Shown one piece after another: positions 49,973 through 59,301 of a stretch of 64,000 nucleotides of DNA. The position numbers and the translations under genes are program-made. The notes under the pieces are model-generated. The model was not told where the DNA came from. It was given only the letters and a program-made list of their open reading frames with translations, and did not search any database. How positions within the stretch are numbered: position 1 is the stretch's first letter; the number at the start of each line of letters is the position of its first letter. Source of the stretch: Luteibacter rhizovicinus (GTDB lineage: Bacteria > Pseudomonadota > Gammaproteobacteria > Xanthomonadales > Rhodanobacteraceae); contig NZ_SMCS01000002.1 of NCBI RefSeq assembly GCF_004342265.1, forward strand, positions 682,001 to 746,000. The letters run 5' to 3'.

Positions 49973-51250
49973 TCAGCCCAACGCCCGATGCGCAATATCG
50001 TGGCGATAGAACGCCCCCTCGAAGCCAACATGCGTCAGCGCCTCGTACGCTTTCGCGCGAGCCTGCGCGAGGTCGTCGCCCAACGCACAGACCGTCAGCA
50101 CGCGTCCGCCCGCGGTCACCGCACGACCATTCGCATCCTGTGTCGTGCCTGCATGGAAGACTTTGACATCCGGACCGAAATCGCCGTTCGCACCTTCGAT
50201 GACATCGCCGCTGCGCACCTTGCTGGGATAACCGCCGGCCGCAAGCACGACGCCAAGGGAAGGGCGCGAGTCCCACTGCGCATTCACGCGCGAGATATCG
50301 CCATCCAGCGCAGCCTCGATCAGGTCGACCATATCGGATTGCAGACGCAGCATGATCGGCTGCGTTTCGGGATCGCCGAAACGCACATTGAACTCGATGA
50401 CCTTCGGCGTGCCCGACGCGTCGATCATGAGGCCGGCGTAGAGGAATCCCGTGAACGGAACGCCATCGGCGATCATGCCCGCCAGCGTGGGATCGATGAT
50501 TTCCCGCATGACACGATCTGAAATAGCCTGGGTGACGACGGGAGCGGGCGAATACGCACCCATGCCACCCGTGTTCGGCCCCTTGTCGCCATCGTCGCGA
50601 CGCTTGTGGTCCTGACTGGTCGCCATCGGCAAGGCGCGTTTGCCATCGCTGATAACGATGAAGCTGGCCTCCTCGCCATCGAGGAATTCCTCGATCACGA
50701 CACGCGACGACGCGTCGCCGAACGCCTGCTGGCCAAGCATGTCCTCCAGCGCGGCCTCGGCCTCGGCGAGCGTCATTGCAACGACGACGCCCTTGCCTGC
50801 CGCCAGACCATCGGCCTTGATGACGATGGGCGCGCCCTTTTCACGGACGTGGACGAGCGCCGGCGCCAGCTCGGTAAATACCGCGTAGTGCGCCGTGGGG
50901 ATGCCGTGACGCTGCAGGAAATCCTTCGCGAAAGCCTTGCTTCCCTCGAGCTGGGCAGCGGCCGCACTCGGGCCGAAACAACGCAGACCGGCGGCGTCGA
51001 AACGATCGACGACACCCGCCACCAGCGGAACTTCGGGACCGACGACCGTCAATCCGACGCCTTCGTCGCGGGCAAGCGCCAGCAGGCCGTCGATGTCCGT
51101 CACGGCCACCGGCGCGTTGCGCAGGCCTGGCTCGAGGGCCGTACCGGCATTGCCGGGCGCCACGATCACTTCGCTGACACGCGGCGACTGCCGGAGCTTC
51201 CAGGCCAGTGCGTGTTCGCGGCCGCCGCTGCCGATAACGAGGACTTTCAT
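49973..51250 (-). CDS. purD: Phosphoribosylamine-glycine ligase
   Basis: The 425-residue enzyme is a full-length PurD of purine synthesis. It starts MKVLVIGSGGREHALAWKL, a Rossmann-like N-domain, followed by the ATP-grasp core (FGPSAAAAQLEGSKAFAKDF, IVIKADGLAAGKGV) and the conserved FNVRFGDPETQP (about residue 289). The start at 51250 is chosen by family N-terminus; the frame is open 25 codons upstream. Confidence 0.97.
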   Translation of the reverse strand: MKVLVIGSGGREHALAWKLRQSPRVSEVIVAPGNAGTALEPGLRNAPVAVTDIDGLLALARDEGVGLTVVGPEVPLVAGVVDRFDAAGLRCFGPSAAAAQLEGSKAFAKDFLQRHGIPTAHYAVFTELAPALVHVREKGAPIVIKADGLAAGKGVVVAMTLAEAEAALEDMLGQQAFGDASSRVVIEEFLDGEEASFIVISDGKRALPMATSQDHKRRDDGDKGPNTGGMGAYSPAPVVTQAISDRVMREIIDPTLAGMIADGVPFTGFLYAGLMIDASGTPKVIEFNVRFGDPETQPIMLRLQSDMVDLIEAALDGDISRVNAQWDSRPSLGVVLAAGGYPSKVRSGDVIEGANGDFGPDVKVFHAGTTQDANGRAVTAGGRVLTVCALGDDLAQARAKAYEALTHVGFEGAFYRHDIAHRALG

Positions 51251-51388
51251 GCTTGCTCCGAATGATCCGGCGCCCTTCCGGCGCAACGTGCCATTGTACC
51301 GGCCGTCGTGCCCGAGTATCGCCACTTTCCTGCCCGTCCCGGGCCGTTGTGGACCGCCATGCTCCCCGCACCTGCCCCCAAGGACCTT

Positions 51389-52237
51389 ATGACGATGCGC
51401 CGATTATTCCTGTGGATCCCCGCGCTGTTCCTGACGCTGGCCGCCGGCCATGCGCACGCCGCTTCGAGGCGCGAGCACCCGGAATGGGCTCCGATATTCG
51501 ACGACGCGGGCCTTCGCGGCACGATCGTCGTCTACGACGAGCGCAACGACACATACGACGTTTTCGATGCGGAACGCGCTAAGCACCGCTACCTGCCAGC
51601 CTCGACCTTCAAGCTCTTCAACGCCATGGTCGCGCTCGATACCGGTGCCGTGAAGGACGAATACGAAACCGTTCCGTGGGATGGCACGGTACGGACTCTT
51701 TCCGGCCCGCCGAAAACCGAATGGAACCGGCCTAATTCACTCGCCAGTGGCATGCGCTATTCCACGGTCTGGTTCTATCGGGAAATGGCGCGACGCGCCG
51801 GCGAGCCGCGCATGCGCGACTGGTTGCATCGTGTCGGCTACGGCAACGAGAAAATCGAGGGCGGCATTGACGATTTCTGGCTGAACGACACGTTGCGTAT
51901 CTCGGCGGAAGAACAGGTGGCCTTCCTGCGCCGCCTCGCCGACGGAACGCTGCCGTTTTCTGCACGCGCCCAGGAAACCGTTCGCCGCATCGCGATCACG
52001 GAGTCGCAGCCGACCTACGTGCTTCACGCAAAAACCGGCATGGCCACCGAGGGCGCTCAGAACGCATCAAAAGGAAAGAAGTCGGACGGTCTGGGATGGT
52101 ATGTCGGCTGGGTCGAATCGAACGGCCGGCGTTGGTTCTTTGCGTCCAATATCGATATCGTAAAACCGGAGGATGTCGACAAGCGCGTCGAAGTCGCCAA
52201 ACGCATACTGGCGATCGAAGGCGCGTTGCCGCACTGA
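51389..52237 (+). CDS. Class D (OXA-type) beta-lactamase
   Basis: The 282-residue protein has a signal peptide (MTMRRLFLWIPALFLTLAAG). All class D motifs are present: Ser72-x-x-Lys75 (PASTFKLFN), Ser125-Thr-Val127, Tyr151-Gly-Asn153 (GYGN), the Trp of DDFWLND (Trp164, which stabilises the carboxylated lysine) and Lys215-Thr-Gly217 (AKTGMA). It is a penicillinase-type serine hydrolase for the periplasm. AAGGA precedes 51389; ATG 51395 would also work. It has no BlaR domain. It is divergent from purD. Confidence 0.92.
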   Translation: MTMRRLFLWIPALFLTLAAGHAHAASRREHPEWAPIFDDAGLRGTIVVYDERNDTYDVFDAERAKHRYLPASTFKLFNAMVALDTGAVKDEYETVPWDGTVRTLSGPPKTEWNRPNSLASGMRYSTVWFYREMARRAGEPRMRDWLHRVGYGNEKIEGGIDDFWLNDTLRISAEEQVAFLRRLADGTLPFSARAQETVRRIAITESQPTYVLHAKTGMATEGAQNASKGKKSDGLGWYVGWVESNGRRWFFASNIDIVKPEDVDKRVEVAKRILAIEGALPH

Positions 52238-52238
52238 T

Positions 52239-53612
52239 TCAGGACGACACGCGACCGAGCATTTCCAGCAGAAGACTGCGCGGGAGCTTGCCGGTTTCGT
52301 TGCGAGGCAACGCCTGCACTTTCCGCAACGGACGCGGCAGGAATACCGGGTCGATCGACTGGCGCAATGCAAGGGCGATCGACTGCTCGTCGAGATCGGG
52401 CGCCACCACGAGCGCGGCGATACGACGCACGCCGATGATGTCGCTATCGTCGAGCTGAAATACCACGCCGTCGAGCACACCGGGGATGGCCAACAGACGC
52501 CGGTTGAGATCGCCAAGCGATGCGCGCTTGCCTGCGATTTCCAGCAGGTCGGTATTGCGTCCACGCAAACGGAAACGTCGACCGTCGTCATGCAGCGTGA
52601 CGATGTCCGCCAGCGCGATCGGCGCATCCAGCTGGGGCGCTTCGACCAGCGTGCCGTCCGGCTGCGGATGCAATCGCACGCCATCGTAAAGCGACCAGTC
52701 GTCGTCCGTCGCCGTGCGACGGCTGGCGAAGACACAGGTCTCCGTCGAGCCGAATACTTCGTGCAGCGGCGCACCGAAGCGACGCTCGGCGGCCTGCGCC
52801 AGCTCGACGGGCATCGGTGCCGTCGCCGACACGAAGGCGGCGAGAGGCGGCAGGTCGATGTCCGCCTCGACAAGCGTACGCAGGTGGACAGGCGTGATGA
52901 CCAGAACGCGCGGCGGCGGCACGCTGGCCAGCGTCGCGGCAACATCGGCGGGAAAGAACGGCCGCGCGGCATGCACCGAAACACGACTGAACAGCGGCAT
53001 CACCACCGACATTTCCATACCGTACATGTGCTGCGGCGGAACCGTCGCGACGACGTGAAACGCTTCGCCCGCGATACTGCTCAGCCTGGCGACATTGCCG
53101 AGGTTGCTGGCATGGAAACCACCCCACGTTTTCACGTTGGGCTTGGGCTTTCCCGTCGAACCGGAGGTGTAACCGATGGCAACCACCCTGTCGGCGGGCA
53201 CGGTGGCCAGCACGTCATCCGACAATGCGTCGGGCGCGCTGTCGGGCCAGACGATGCGGAGATAGCCGGCCGGAGCGGGTTCCAGCACCTGCTCGCCAAG
53301 GGCATAACTGCCCGGGTGCGCGGCAAGCACTTCGTCGACGGCACGGGGAGCGCGCGACGGTGGCAACAGATTCGTCTGGCCGCGCAACACCAGTGCGCAG
53401 AACGCGACGAGAAACGCATAACGATCCTCGCAGAGGTTCACCGCGCTGGGCGCATCGGGCAGAGCGGCCGCGACATACCGTACGTGACTCAGGAAGGTCG
53501 CCGCATCGATACCGCGCCCGTCGCGCCAGGCGACAATCCGCCCGGCCGGTCCAAGCACCAGCGGGAGCCTTGCTCCACCTTCCTGCTCGACAATTTCACA
53601 GACAATCGACAC
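52239..53612 (-). CDS. Aryl-AMP ligase of the aryl-polyene/xanthomonadin pathway (XanA2/ApeH-like)
   Basis: The 457-residue ANL-superfamily ligase has the P-loop YTSGSTGKPKP (residues 148-158), a PPQHMYGMEMSVVMPL motif, and FGSTETCVFASR with the conserved Glu. The C-terminal core is LEIAGKRASLGDLN, and the catalytic-lysine segment is RNETGKLPRSLL. It should activate hydroxybenzoate and load the ACP. It starts 16 bases after the tsaC stop on the same strand. It lies about 23 kb from the rest of the pigment genes. Confidence 0.8.
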   Translation of the reverse strand: MSIVCEIVEQEGGARLPLVLGPAGRIVAWRDGRGIDAATFLSHVRYVAAALPDAPSAVNLCEDRYAFLVAFCALVLRGQTNLLPPSRAPRAVDEVLAAHPGSYALGEQVLEPAPAGYLRIVWPDSAPDALSDDVLATVPADRVVAIGYTSGSTGKPKPNVKTWGGFHASNLGNVARLSSIAGEAFHVVATVPPQHMYGMEMSVVMPLFSRVSVHAARPFFPADVAATLASVPPPRVLVITPVHLRTLVEADIDLPPLAAFVSATAPMPVELAQAAERRFGAPLHEVFGSTETCVFASRRTATDDDWSLYDGVRLHPQPDGTLVEAPQLDAPIALADIVTLHDDGRRFRLRGRNTDLLEIAGKRASLGDLNRRLLAIPGVLDGVVFQLDDSDIIGVRRIAALVVAPDLDEQSIALALRQSIDPVFLPRPLRKVQALPRNETGKLPRSLLLEMLGRVSS

Positions 53613-53628
53613 GTACGGGGGCTCCAGG

Positions 53629-54198
53629 TCAGGCGCGGATAATAGCGCCGGTCAGAGCGTCGCGAATGACGGTAGGCGAAACGAGACCGCCCACCGGGGC
53701 GTCCAGCAGCCCATCGAGCGCATCGCCGAACCAACCAGCCAGAAGATGGGCATCGCGGGCGGGCGGAACACCGTGGGGATTGGCGCTGGTGGACACCAGA
53801 GCCCCGCCAAACGCGCGGCACAGCGCGGCGGCGGGCGGATGGGCCGTGACCCTCAGGGCGATGCCCGCATGGGCGCCAGCCACCCAACCGGGCACGCGGT
53901 CCGTTCGGGGAAATACCCAGGTGTTCGGACCAGGCCAGGTGGCGTACACCTGTTCCAGCACAGCGGCAGGAACTGCCGCAAAATCGACATAGGGCTCGAT
54001 CTGGGCGATGTCCGAGGCGATCAGAAGTACGCCCTGGGTCGCGGGACGGCCCTTGAGTGCGAATACACGTTCGAAGGCCACGCGGTCGTGCGGATCGCAA
54101 CCGAGGCCGAATACCGCCTCGGTCGGGTAAGCCAGCACGCCACCGTCGCGCAGAAGCGCGGCGGCGGCATCCACCTCGGACAGCTCGAATCGCTGCAC
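53629..54198 (-). CDS. tsaC: L-threonylcarbamoyladenylate synthase TsaC
   Basis: The 189-residue protein is the short YrdC/TsaC form. It has AYPTEAVFGLGCDP (residues ~23-36), the lysine-rich loop FALKGRP, SANPHGVPPARDA and a basic cleft. It makes the threonylcarbamoyl-AMP used for t6A37 in tRNA. It starts 2 bases after the topA stop, and the ligase gene follows. Confidence 0.95.
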   Translation of the reverse strand: MQRFELSEVDAAAALLRDGGVLAYPTEAVFGLGCDPHDRVAFERVFALKGRPATQGVLLIASDIAQIEPYVDFAAVPAAVLEQVYATWPGPNTWVFPRTDRVPGWVAGAHAGIALRVTAHPPAAALCRAFGGALVSTSANPHGVPPARDAHLLAGWFGDALDGLLDAPVGGLVSPTVIRDALTGAIIRA

Positions 54199-54199
54199 G

Positions 54200-56701
54200 T
54201 TACGTTGCCTGTTTTGCCGGCGCTTTCTTCGCAGCGGCTTTCTTGGTCGCGGTCTTTTTTGTCGCGGCTTTCTTCGTGGCGGTTTTCTTGACCGTCGTTT
54301 TCTTGGCCGCCGCTTTCTTCACCGCGGTTTTCTTGGCCGGCGCGGCTTTCTTCGTAGCGGTCTTCTTCGCGGCGGTTTTCTTCGTCGCCGTTTTCTTGCC
54401 CGCCTTGCCACCGCGCGGCTTCTTCACCGGCGCCGCGGCAAGCAGCTCCAGGCATTCGGCTTCGGTGAGCGTTTTCGGATCGCGGTCTTTCGGAATGCGC
54501 GCGTTCTTCTCGCCGTCGGTGATGTAGGGGCCATAGCGACCATTCAACACCTGCACGTCGTTGCCGAAGTCCTGGATGATGCGGTTCGCGATGGCTTCCA
54601 GCTTTTCCTGCACGAGCTGCAGCGCACGCGGAAGTTCGATAACGTACGGATCGTCCTCGGGTTTCAGCGAGGCATAGGTGCTGCCCTGCTTCACGAAAGG
54701 ACCGAAGCGGCCGATACCGACCGTCACGTCCTCACCCGCGTCGGACTGTCCGAGATTGCGCGGCAGCTTGAACAATTCCATCGCGTCTTCGAGCGTGATG
54801 GTGTGCATGCTCTGGCCCGGACGCAGGCTGGCATAGGTCGGCTTGTCTTCGTCGTCCTTGCTGCCGATCTGCGCATACGGTCCATAGCGACCGAGACGCA
54901 CGGATACCGGCTTGCCGGTCTTCGGATCGGTACCCAGTTCGCGCGCGCCCGTGGCTTCGCTGCGATCGACGCTTTCGGTCTTGTCGTCCACCAGCGTTTT
55001 GAACGGCTGCCAGAAACGTTCGAGCAGCGGGACCCACTGCTCTTCGCCGCGACTGACCGCATCCAGCTCGTCTTCGAGCTTCGCGGTGAAATCGTAGTCG
55101 ACGTAACGCGTGAAGTGACCGGAAAGAAAATTGCTGACCGCGCGACCGACGTCGGTCGGCTTGAAGCGACGGCTGTCCAGAAGCACGTATTCGCGATTCA
55201 GCAGCACCTGGATGATGCTGGCGTACGTGGACGGACGGCCGATGCCGTATTCCTCGAGCGTCTTCACCAGACTGGCTTCCGAATAGCGCGGCGGAGGCTC
55301 GGTGAAGTGCTGGTCGGCGGCAATGGCCGATACATCCACCACATCGCCCTCGGCCAGACGCGGCAGACGGCGCTGATCTTCGTCTTCCTCGTTTTTCTGA
55401 TCGCGGCCTTCTTCGTATACGGCAAGGAAACCCGGATCGATGACGGTCGTACCGGTGGAACGGAACGACGAATCGGCCACCGCGAATTCGACGGAGACGG
55501 TGTTCATCGTCGCGTGAATCATCTGGCAGGCGACGGTGCGCTTCCAGATCAGTTCGTAGAGTTTGCGCTGGTCGTCGTTGAGGTACGACGCCACGCTGCG
55601 CGGCGTGAGCATGGCCGAGGTGGGGCGGACAGCTTCATGCGCTTCCTGCGCGTTCTTCGATTTCGATTTGTATACCTGCGGACCATCGGGCAATGCCTGC
55701 GCGCCGTAGTCGCGCGCGATCAACTCGCGCAGCTCGGTCACCGCATCGTTGGACAGCGCGGTGGCATCGGTACGCATATAGGTGATGAGACCGACGTTAC
55801 CTTCGCTGCCCAGCGACACGCCTTCGTACAGACCCTGCGCGATTCGCATCGTGCGGCTGGTCGTAAACCCCAGCTTGCGCGCGGCTTCCTGCTGCAGCGT
55901 CGACGTAGTGAACGGCGGCGCCGGACGACGTTTGCGTTCGCGACTGGTGACTTCGCTGACCGTGAATTTGCCGGCCGCGGCCTTTTCCAGCGATGCGCGG
56001 GCGGACATCGCATCGGCTTCGTTGGTCAGGTCGAACTGTTCGAATTTCTTGCCATGCAGCTTCGTCAGCTTGGCGGTGAATGCGCCATCGGCGTGTGCCA
56101 GGGCCGCTTCGATCGACCAGTATTCTCGCGCCTTGAAGGCTTCGATCTCTTCCTCGCGCTCGACGATCATGCGCAGGGCGGGCGACTGCACGCGTCCGGC
56201 CGACAGACCGCGCTGCACCTTGCGCCAGAGCACGGGCGACAGATTGAAGCCGACCAGGTAGTCCAGCGCGCGACGTGCCTGCTGCGCGTCGACCAGGTCA
56301 TGCGACAGCTTGCGCGGGTTGGCGACGGCTTCCTTGATGGCCTTCGGCGTGATCTCGCTGAACACGACACGCAATACTTCTTTGCCTTCGAGCAGGCCGC
56401 GCTCTTTCAGAATCTCGCTGATGTGCCAGGAAATGGCCTCACCTTCGCGATCCAAGTCGGTCGCGAGATAGATGGTGCTGGCCTGGCGGGCCGCCTTGGC
56501 GATGGCATCGACATGTTTCTCGTTGCGGTCGATGACCTCGTAGGCCATGGCGAAGCCGCGCTCGGGATCGACGGCGCCCTCCTTGGGGCGCAGGTCGCGG
56601 ACGTGACCATAGGACGCCAACACCTGGAAATCGGTCCCCAGGTATTTGTTGATCGTCTTGGCCTTGGCCGGCGATTCGACGATGAGGAGGTTTTTTGCCA
56701 T
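54200..56701 (-). CDS. topA: DNA topoisomerase I with long Lys/Ala-rich tail
   Basis: The 833-residue enzyme has the TOPRIM domain at the N-terminus (MAKNLLIVESPAKAKTINKY), catalytic Tyr in the SEGNVGLITYMRTDAT region, and C-terminal topoisomerase repeats. The last 65 residues are a low-complexity basic tail of KKTA, KKAA and AKK units, like histone-H1 C-termini, encoded by repetitive DNA at about 54203-54410. The start at 56701 is the canonical MAKNLLIVESP; upstream codons to 56818 are not conserved. It relaxes negative supercoils. Confidence 0.97.
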   Translation of the reverse strand: MAKNLLIVESPAKAKTINKYLGTDFQVLASYGHVRDLRPKEGAVDPERGFAMAYEVIDRNEKHVDAIAKAARQASTIYLATDLDREGEAISWHISEILKERGLLEGKEVLRVVFSEITPKAIKEAVANPRKLSHDLVDAQQARRALDYLVGFNLSPVLWRKVQRGLSAGRVQSPALRMIVEREEEIEAFKAREYWSIEAALAHADGAFTAKLTKLHGKKFEQFDLTNEADAMSARASLEKAAAGKFTVSEVTSRERKRRPAPPFTTSTLQQEAARKLGFTTSRTMRIAQGLYEGVSLGSEGNVGLITYMRTDATALSNDAVTELRELIARDYGAQALPDGPQVYKSKSKNAQEAHEAVRPTSAMLTPRSVASYLNDDQRKLYELIWKRTVACQMIHATMNTVSVEFAVADSSFRSTGTTVIDPGFLAVYEEGRDQKNEEDEDQRRLPRLAEGDVVDVSAIAADQHFTEPPPRYSEASLVKTLEEYGIGRPSTYASIIQVLLNREYVLLDSRRFKPTDVGRAVSNFLSGHFTRYVDYDFTAKLEDELDAVSRGEEQWVPLLERFWQPFKTLVDDKTESVDRSEATGARELGTDPKTGKPVSVRLGRYGPYAQIGSKDDEDKPTYASLRPGQSMHTITLEDAMELFKLPRNLGQSDAGEDVTVGIGRFGPFVKQGSTYASLKPEDDPYVIELPRALQLVQEKLEAIANRIIQDFGNDVQVLNGRYGPYITDGEKNARIPKDRDPKTLTEAECLELLAAAPVKKPRGGKAGKKTATKKTAAKKTATKKAAPAKKTAVKKAAAKKTTVKKTATKKAATKKTATKKAAAKKAPAKQAT

Positions 56702-56831
56702 GGATAAAGCGTTTCCTGGTCCGTCCCGGCCAAGGGCCGCGGCGAACTGCCGGTTCGGTTTCGGATTGTGGGGTAACGAGAAGCTGGCACCCAGCCAACG
56801 AACCGGGGTGTCAGTCACTCTATATATATAG

Positions 56832-56861
56832 TTAGAGACACAGCGCCGTGACGGCTGTCAA
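56832..56861 (-). promoter_or_regulatory. Candidate topA promoter
   Basis: On the reverse strand TTGACA (56856-56861), overlapping the dprA stop codon, is followed after 17 bases by TCTCTA (56833-56838) and then by a 12-base TA palindrome (CTATATATATAG, 56820-56831). This would give topA its own promoter inside the lysM-dprA-topA group. A TA-rich start region suits supercoiling control of topA, by analogy. Confidence 0.4.
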
Positions 56862-58006
56862 GCGGCGGGTGGTTCGGGCAGCCTCTGGTAACGATTTCCG
56901 GGCAGGCTGGCGACCTGCCCCTCCAGTTCGAGCATGATCAGCATGGACGACAGCGCGGCCGGGGCGAAGCCCGTGGTTCGCAGCAATGTGTCCAGAGGGG
57001 CGGGATCGTAACCCATGGCGTCGAGCAGGCGGCGATATTCAGGATCGGCCCGCCAGTCGAAGGGCCCGGATGAACGCTTTCCGGACGCCTGGGTAGCCGG
57101 AAGGGCCAGCCGGGCCGCCAGTTCGGCGCCGAGTTCTCGTGCGGCCGGTGCAAGCGCTTCGAGAATCTCAGCCGGTCGCTGGACCAGCCTCGCACCCTCG
57201 CCGATCAGCTCGTGACAGCCTTCCGAGAGCGGATTGTGAATGGAACCGGGCAGCGCGAAGACTTCGCGGCCCTGCTCGCCCGCCTGACGCGCCGTGATCA
57301 GCGACCCGGACCGCAGGCCAGCTTCGACGACCAGCACCCCCAGGCTCAGGCCCGCGATAATGCGGTTGCGGCGCGGAAAGTGATACGGAAGCGCGCCGAT
57401 GCCGGGCGCATGCTCGGTCACGATGACTCCGTGTTCGGCGATCCTGCGGGCCAGGGCGTGGTGCTTTCTGGGATAGACCCGATCCGGTCCGGTACCGACC
57501 ACCGCGACGGTCGGCATACCCGCGTCCAACGCCGCCTCGTGGGCCGCGCCGTCCACCCCGTCGGCCATGCCGCTGGTCACGATCAGACCATCCCGGGCCA
57601 GGGCATCCGCGAATATCCGCGCATTGGCAAGCGCAGGGGCCGCCGCGGCACGGGATCCGACGATGGCAATCTGGGGCCGGAGGAGCAGCGAGGCGTCGCC
57701 TACGACGAACAGCGCCGCTGGCGGCTGTGCGATCGATTCGAGCTGCGGCGGGAAATCCTCGTCCGTGCACCGGAGCAGGCGATGGCCGGGCTCCGCGAGC
57801 CAGGCGAGGTCGCGGGCAAGCATCGCTTCGTCGGGGTTGTCGAGCCATGCCCTCGCCTCGTCGGAAAGCCCCAACGACCGCTTCCGAAGCACATCGAGCA
57901 CGACGCCTGCCCGTCGCGACGCGACCAGCGCTTCGCGCAGCCGCGAGGCGGGAAAGTCGGGCGTGCGCAGCAGGATCAGCCAGTCGCGGTCGTCGTCGGT
58001 CGTCAT
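56858..58006 (-). CDS. dprA: DNA-processing protein DprA
   Basis: The 382-residue protein loads RecA on single-stranded DNA during natural transformation. The Rossmann domain has AIVGSRAAAAPAL and SGMADGVDGAAHEAAL (residues ~155-195). Other motifs are HFPRRNRIIAGLS and SGSLITARQAGEQGREVFAL. A C-terminal winged helix (DTLLRTTGFAPAALSSML) follows. The start at 58006 matches family length; the frame is open 36 codons upstream. Confidence 0.95.
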   Translation of the reverse strand: MTTDDDRDWLILLRTPDFPASRLREALVASRRAGVVLDVLRKRSLGLSDEARAWLDNPDEAMLARDLAWLAEPGHRLLRCTDEDFPPQLESIAQPPAALFVVGDASLLLRPQIAIVGSRAAAAPALANARIFADALARDGLIVTSGMADGVDGAAHEAALDAGMPTVAVVGTGPDRVYPRKHHALARRIAEHGVIVTEHAPGIGALPYHFPRRNRIIAGLSLGVLVVEAGLRSGSLITARQAGEQGREVFALPGSIHNPLSEGCHELIGEGARLVQRPAEILEALAPAARELGAELAARLALPATQASGKRSSGPFDWRADPEYRRLLDAMGYDPAPLDTLLRTTGFAPAALSSMLIMLELEGQVASLPGNRYQRLPEPPAA

Positions 58007-58083
58007 CGGAACAGTGTATGGGCTGGACCGGCGTCGCGGAGGGGCGCCGAGCGCCCCAGGGCGTAGCCCACGCCGACGCTTTT

Positions 58084-58102
58084 CTGTAGGAGCGCGCGCC
58101 TG
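58084..58102. repeat. Partial REP-like sequence
   Basis: CTGTAGGAGCGCGCGCCTG resembles the TGTAGGAGC...GCGGGC head of the REP copies at 11377-11515 but lacks a matching inverted partner. It lies in the 170-bp gap between dprA and the LysM gene. Confidence 0.4.
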
Positions 58103-58124
58103 CACGAGCAGCACCCCAAACGAA

Positions 58125-58154
58125 ATCGCCCCCGGCCTTGCAACCGGGGGCGAT
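58125..58154 (-). terminator. Intrinsic terminator of the LysM gene
   Basis: Arms 58125-58135 and 58144-58154 (ATCGCCCCCGG and its complement) form an 11-bp stem with an 8-base loop. On the reverse strand it is followed by TTCGTTTGG. It lies 22 bases after the LysM gene stop. Confidence 0.8.
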
Positions 58155-58176
58155 GGAACGTGCTTTACGGCGTGTC

Positions 58177-59301
58177 TTATTCGGGCTGCGTGGCCCGGTC
58201 GCCCTTGTGGATCGGACGCAGTCCGTCCATCACCAGGCCGTAACTCACGCGATCGAACGTGCGGAAGATCATCACGTGGCCGGCGTATTCGTCGGGCAAC
58301 CTGACGTTCTTGGCCGTGCCGCGCTCCTCGCTGTTGCTTGCCACATCGTCGGAGATCGTCTCGCCCGCCGACATGACGGTGAACGTCGTGCCGTTGTCGA
58401 TGCCGTCGTGGGCACCGGCCGAAATCGCGACCACCTGACGGCTACCCACGGCGGCCAGTGCGTCCGAGAACGCGATGACCCGCGGATCGGCAGGCATGGT
58501 CTTCGGTGCATGCGGATAGTAATAAGCGTCGTAAGGCGCGTCGTCGACAGGCATCAGGCGATCGCCCTTGCGAATCTCCAGCGTCGAATCGACCAGGACC
58601 AACGAGGCGGGATCGCCCGCGCGCAGGACTTCCGCCGTACCGATCACGGTCACCTCGACACCGAGCGAAGCGCCCTTGCCGAAGTGTCCGTTATCGCGGC
58701 CGTCTTCGTGCCAGGGGCCGCGATTCATCGATACGTCGCTGTCGAGCGAGTCGCCGACCACGCTGCCGCGGTCGATATTGCCGACGTCCTTGAACTCACG
58801 GAACGCGTTGGTCGGACGTACGATCGCCCAGCGCTGGCCCGGCTCGGCACTCAGCTGACGCGCGTAGACCTTCTGCCCCGGCGTGGCCCGCAGGTGGTTT
58901 TCCTCGAAGCCGACGACGTAAGGTGCGGACTTGACCTGATCCTCGGTCATGACGCGCGTGTCCTTGAGGAACATCCGCAGTTCGCTCAACGGAATGGCCG
59001 TAACGGCGTCCCCGTCGATGCGTACGCGCGGCTGCAGGCCGAGGTGAGCACCGCCCTGCATCGACAGGTTCAGCACGTCGCCCGGGTAAATCTTGTGTGG
59101 GTTTCGGACCTGGGGATTGGCCTGCCAGATCTCCGGCCAGAGCCACGGTTTGCTCAGGAAGCGCGCCGAAATATCCCAGAGCGTGTCGCCCTTTTTCACC
59201 GTATAGGTGTCGGGATGATCCGGACGAAGCTGGGCGGCTGCCGCATAAACGGCCACAGTAAAGAACATGCTGCCGAGCAGCATGGCGAACTTCTTGATCA
59301 T
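58177..59301 (-). CDS. LysM peptidoglycan-binding protein
   Basis: The 374-residue protein has a signal peptide (MIKKFAMLLGSMFFTVAVYA). One LysM domain follows near the N-terminus (TYTVKKGDTLWDISARFL ... NPHKIYPGDVLNL, residues ~32-80). The remaining ~290 residues are a beta-rich domain typical of the LysM proteins encoded beside dprA in gammaproteobacteria. It should bind peptidoglycan in the periplasm. It is divergent from def across about 200 bp that must hold both promoters. Confidence 0.92.
   Translation of the reverse strand: MIKKFAMLLGSMFFTVAVYAAAAQLRPDHPDTYTVKKGDTLWDISARFLSKPWLWPEIWQANPQVRNPHKIYPGDVLNLSMQGGAHLGLQPRVRIDGDAVTAIPLSELRMFLKDTRVMTEDQVKSAPYVVGFEENHLRATPGQKVYARQLSAEPGQRWAIVRPTNAFREFKDVGNIDRGSVVGDSLDSDVSMNRGPWHEDGRDNGHFGKGASLGVEVTVIGTAEVLRAGDPASLVLVDSTLEIRKGDRLMPVDDAPYDAYYYPHAPKTMPADPRVIAFSDALAAVGSRQVVAISAGAHDGIDNGTTFTVMSAGETISDDVASNSEERGTAKNVRLPDEYAGHVMIFRTFDRVSYGLVMDGLRPIHKGDRATQPE

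Noticed and set aside
54203-54410. Short tandem DNA repeats that could suggest a CRISPR or minisatellite
   Set aside because: They are in frame within the topA C-terminus and encode the Lys/Ala tail; there are no unique spacers of even length.
54803-56707. A 634-codon forward frame opposite topA
   Set aside because: No recognisable domain; it mirrors the topA coding frame and arises from GC-rich third codon positions.
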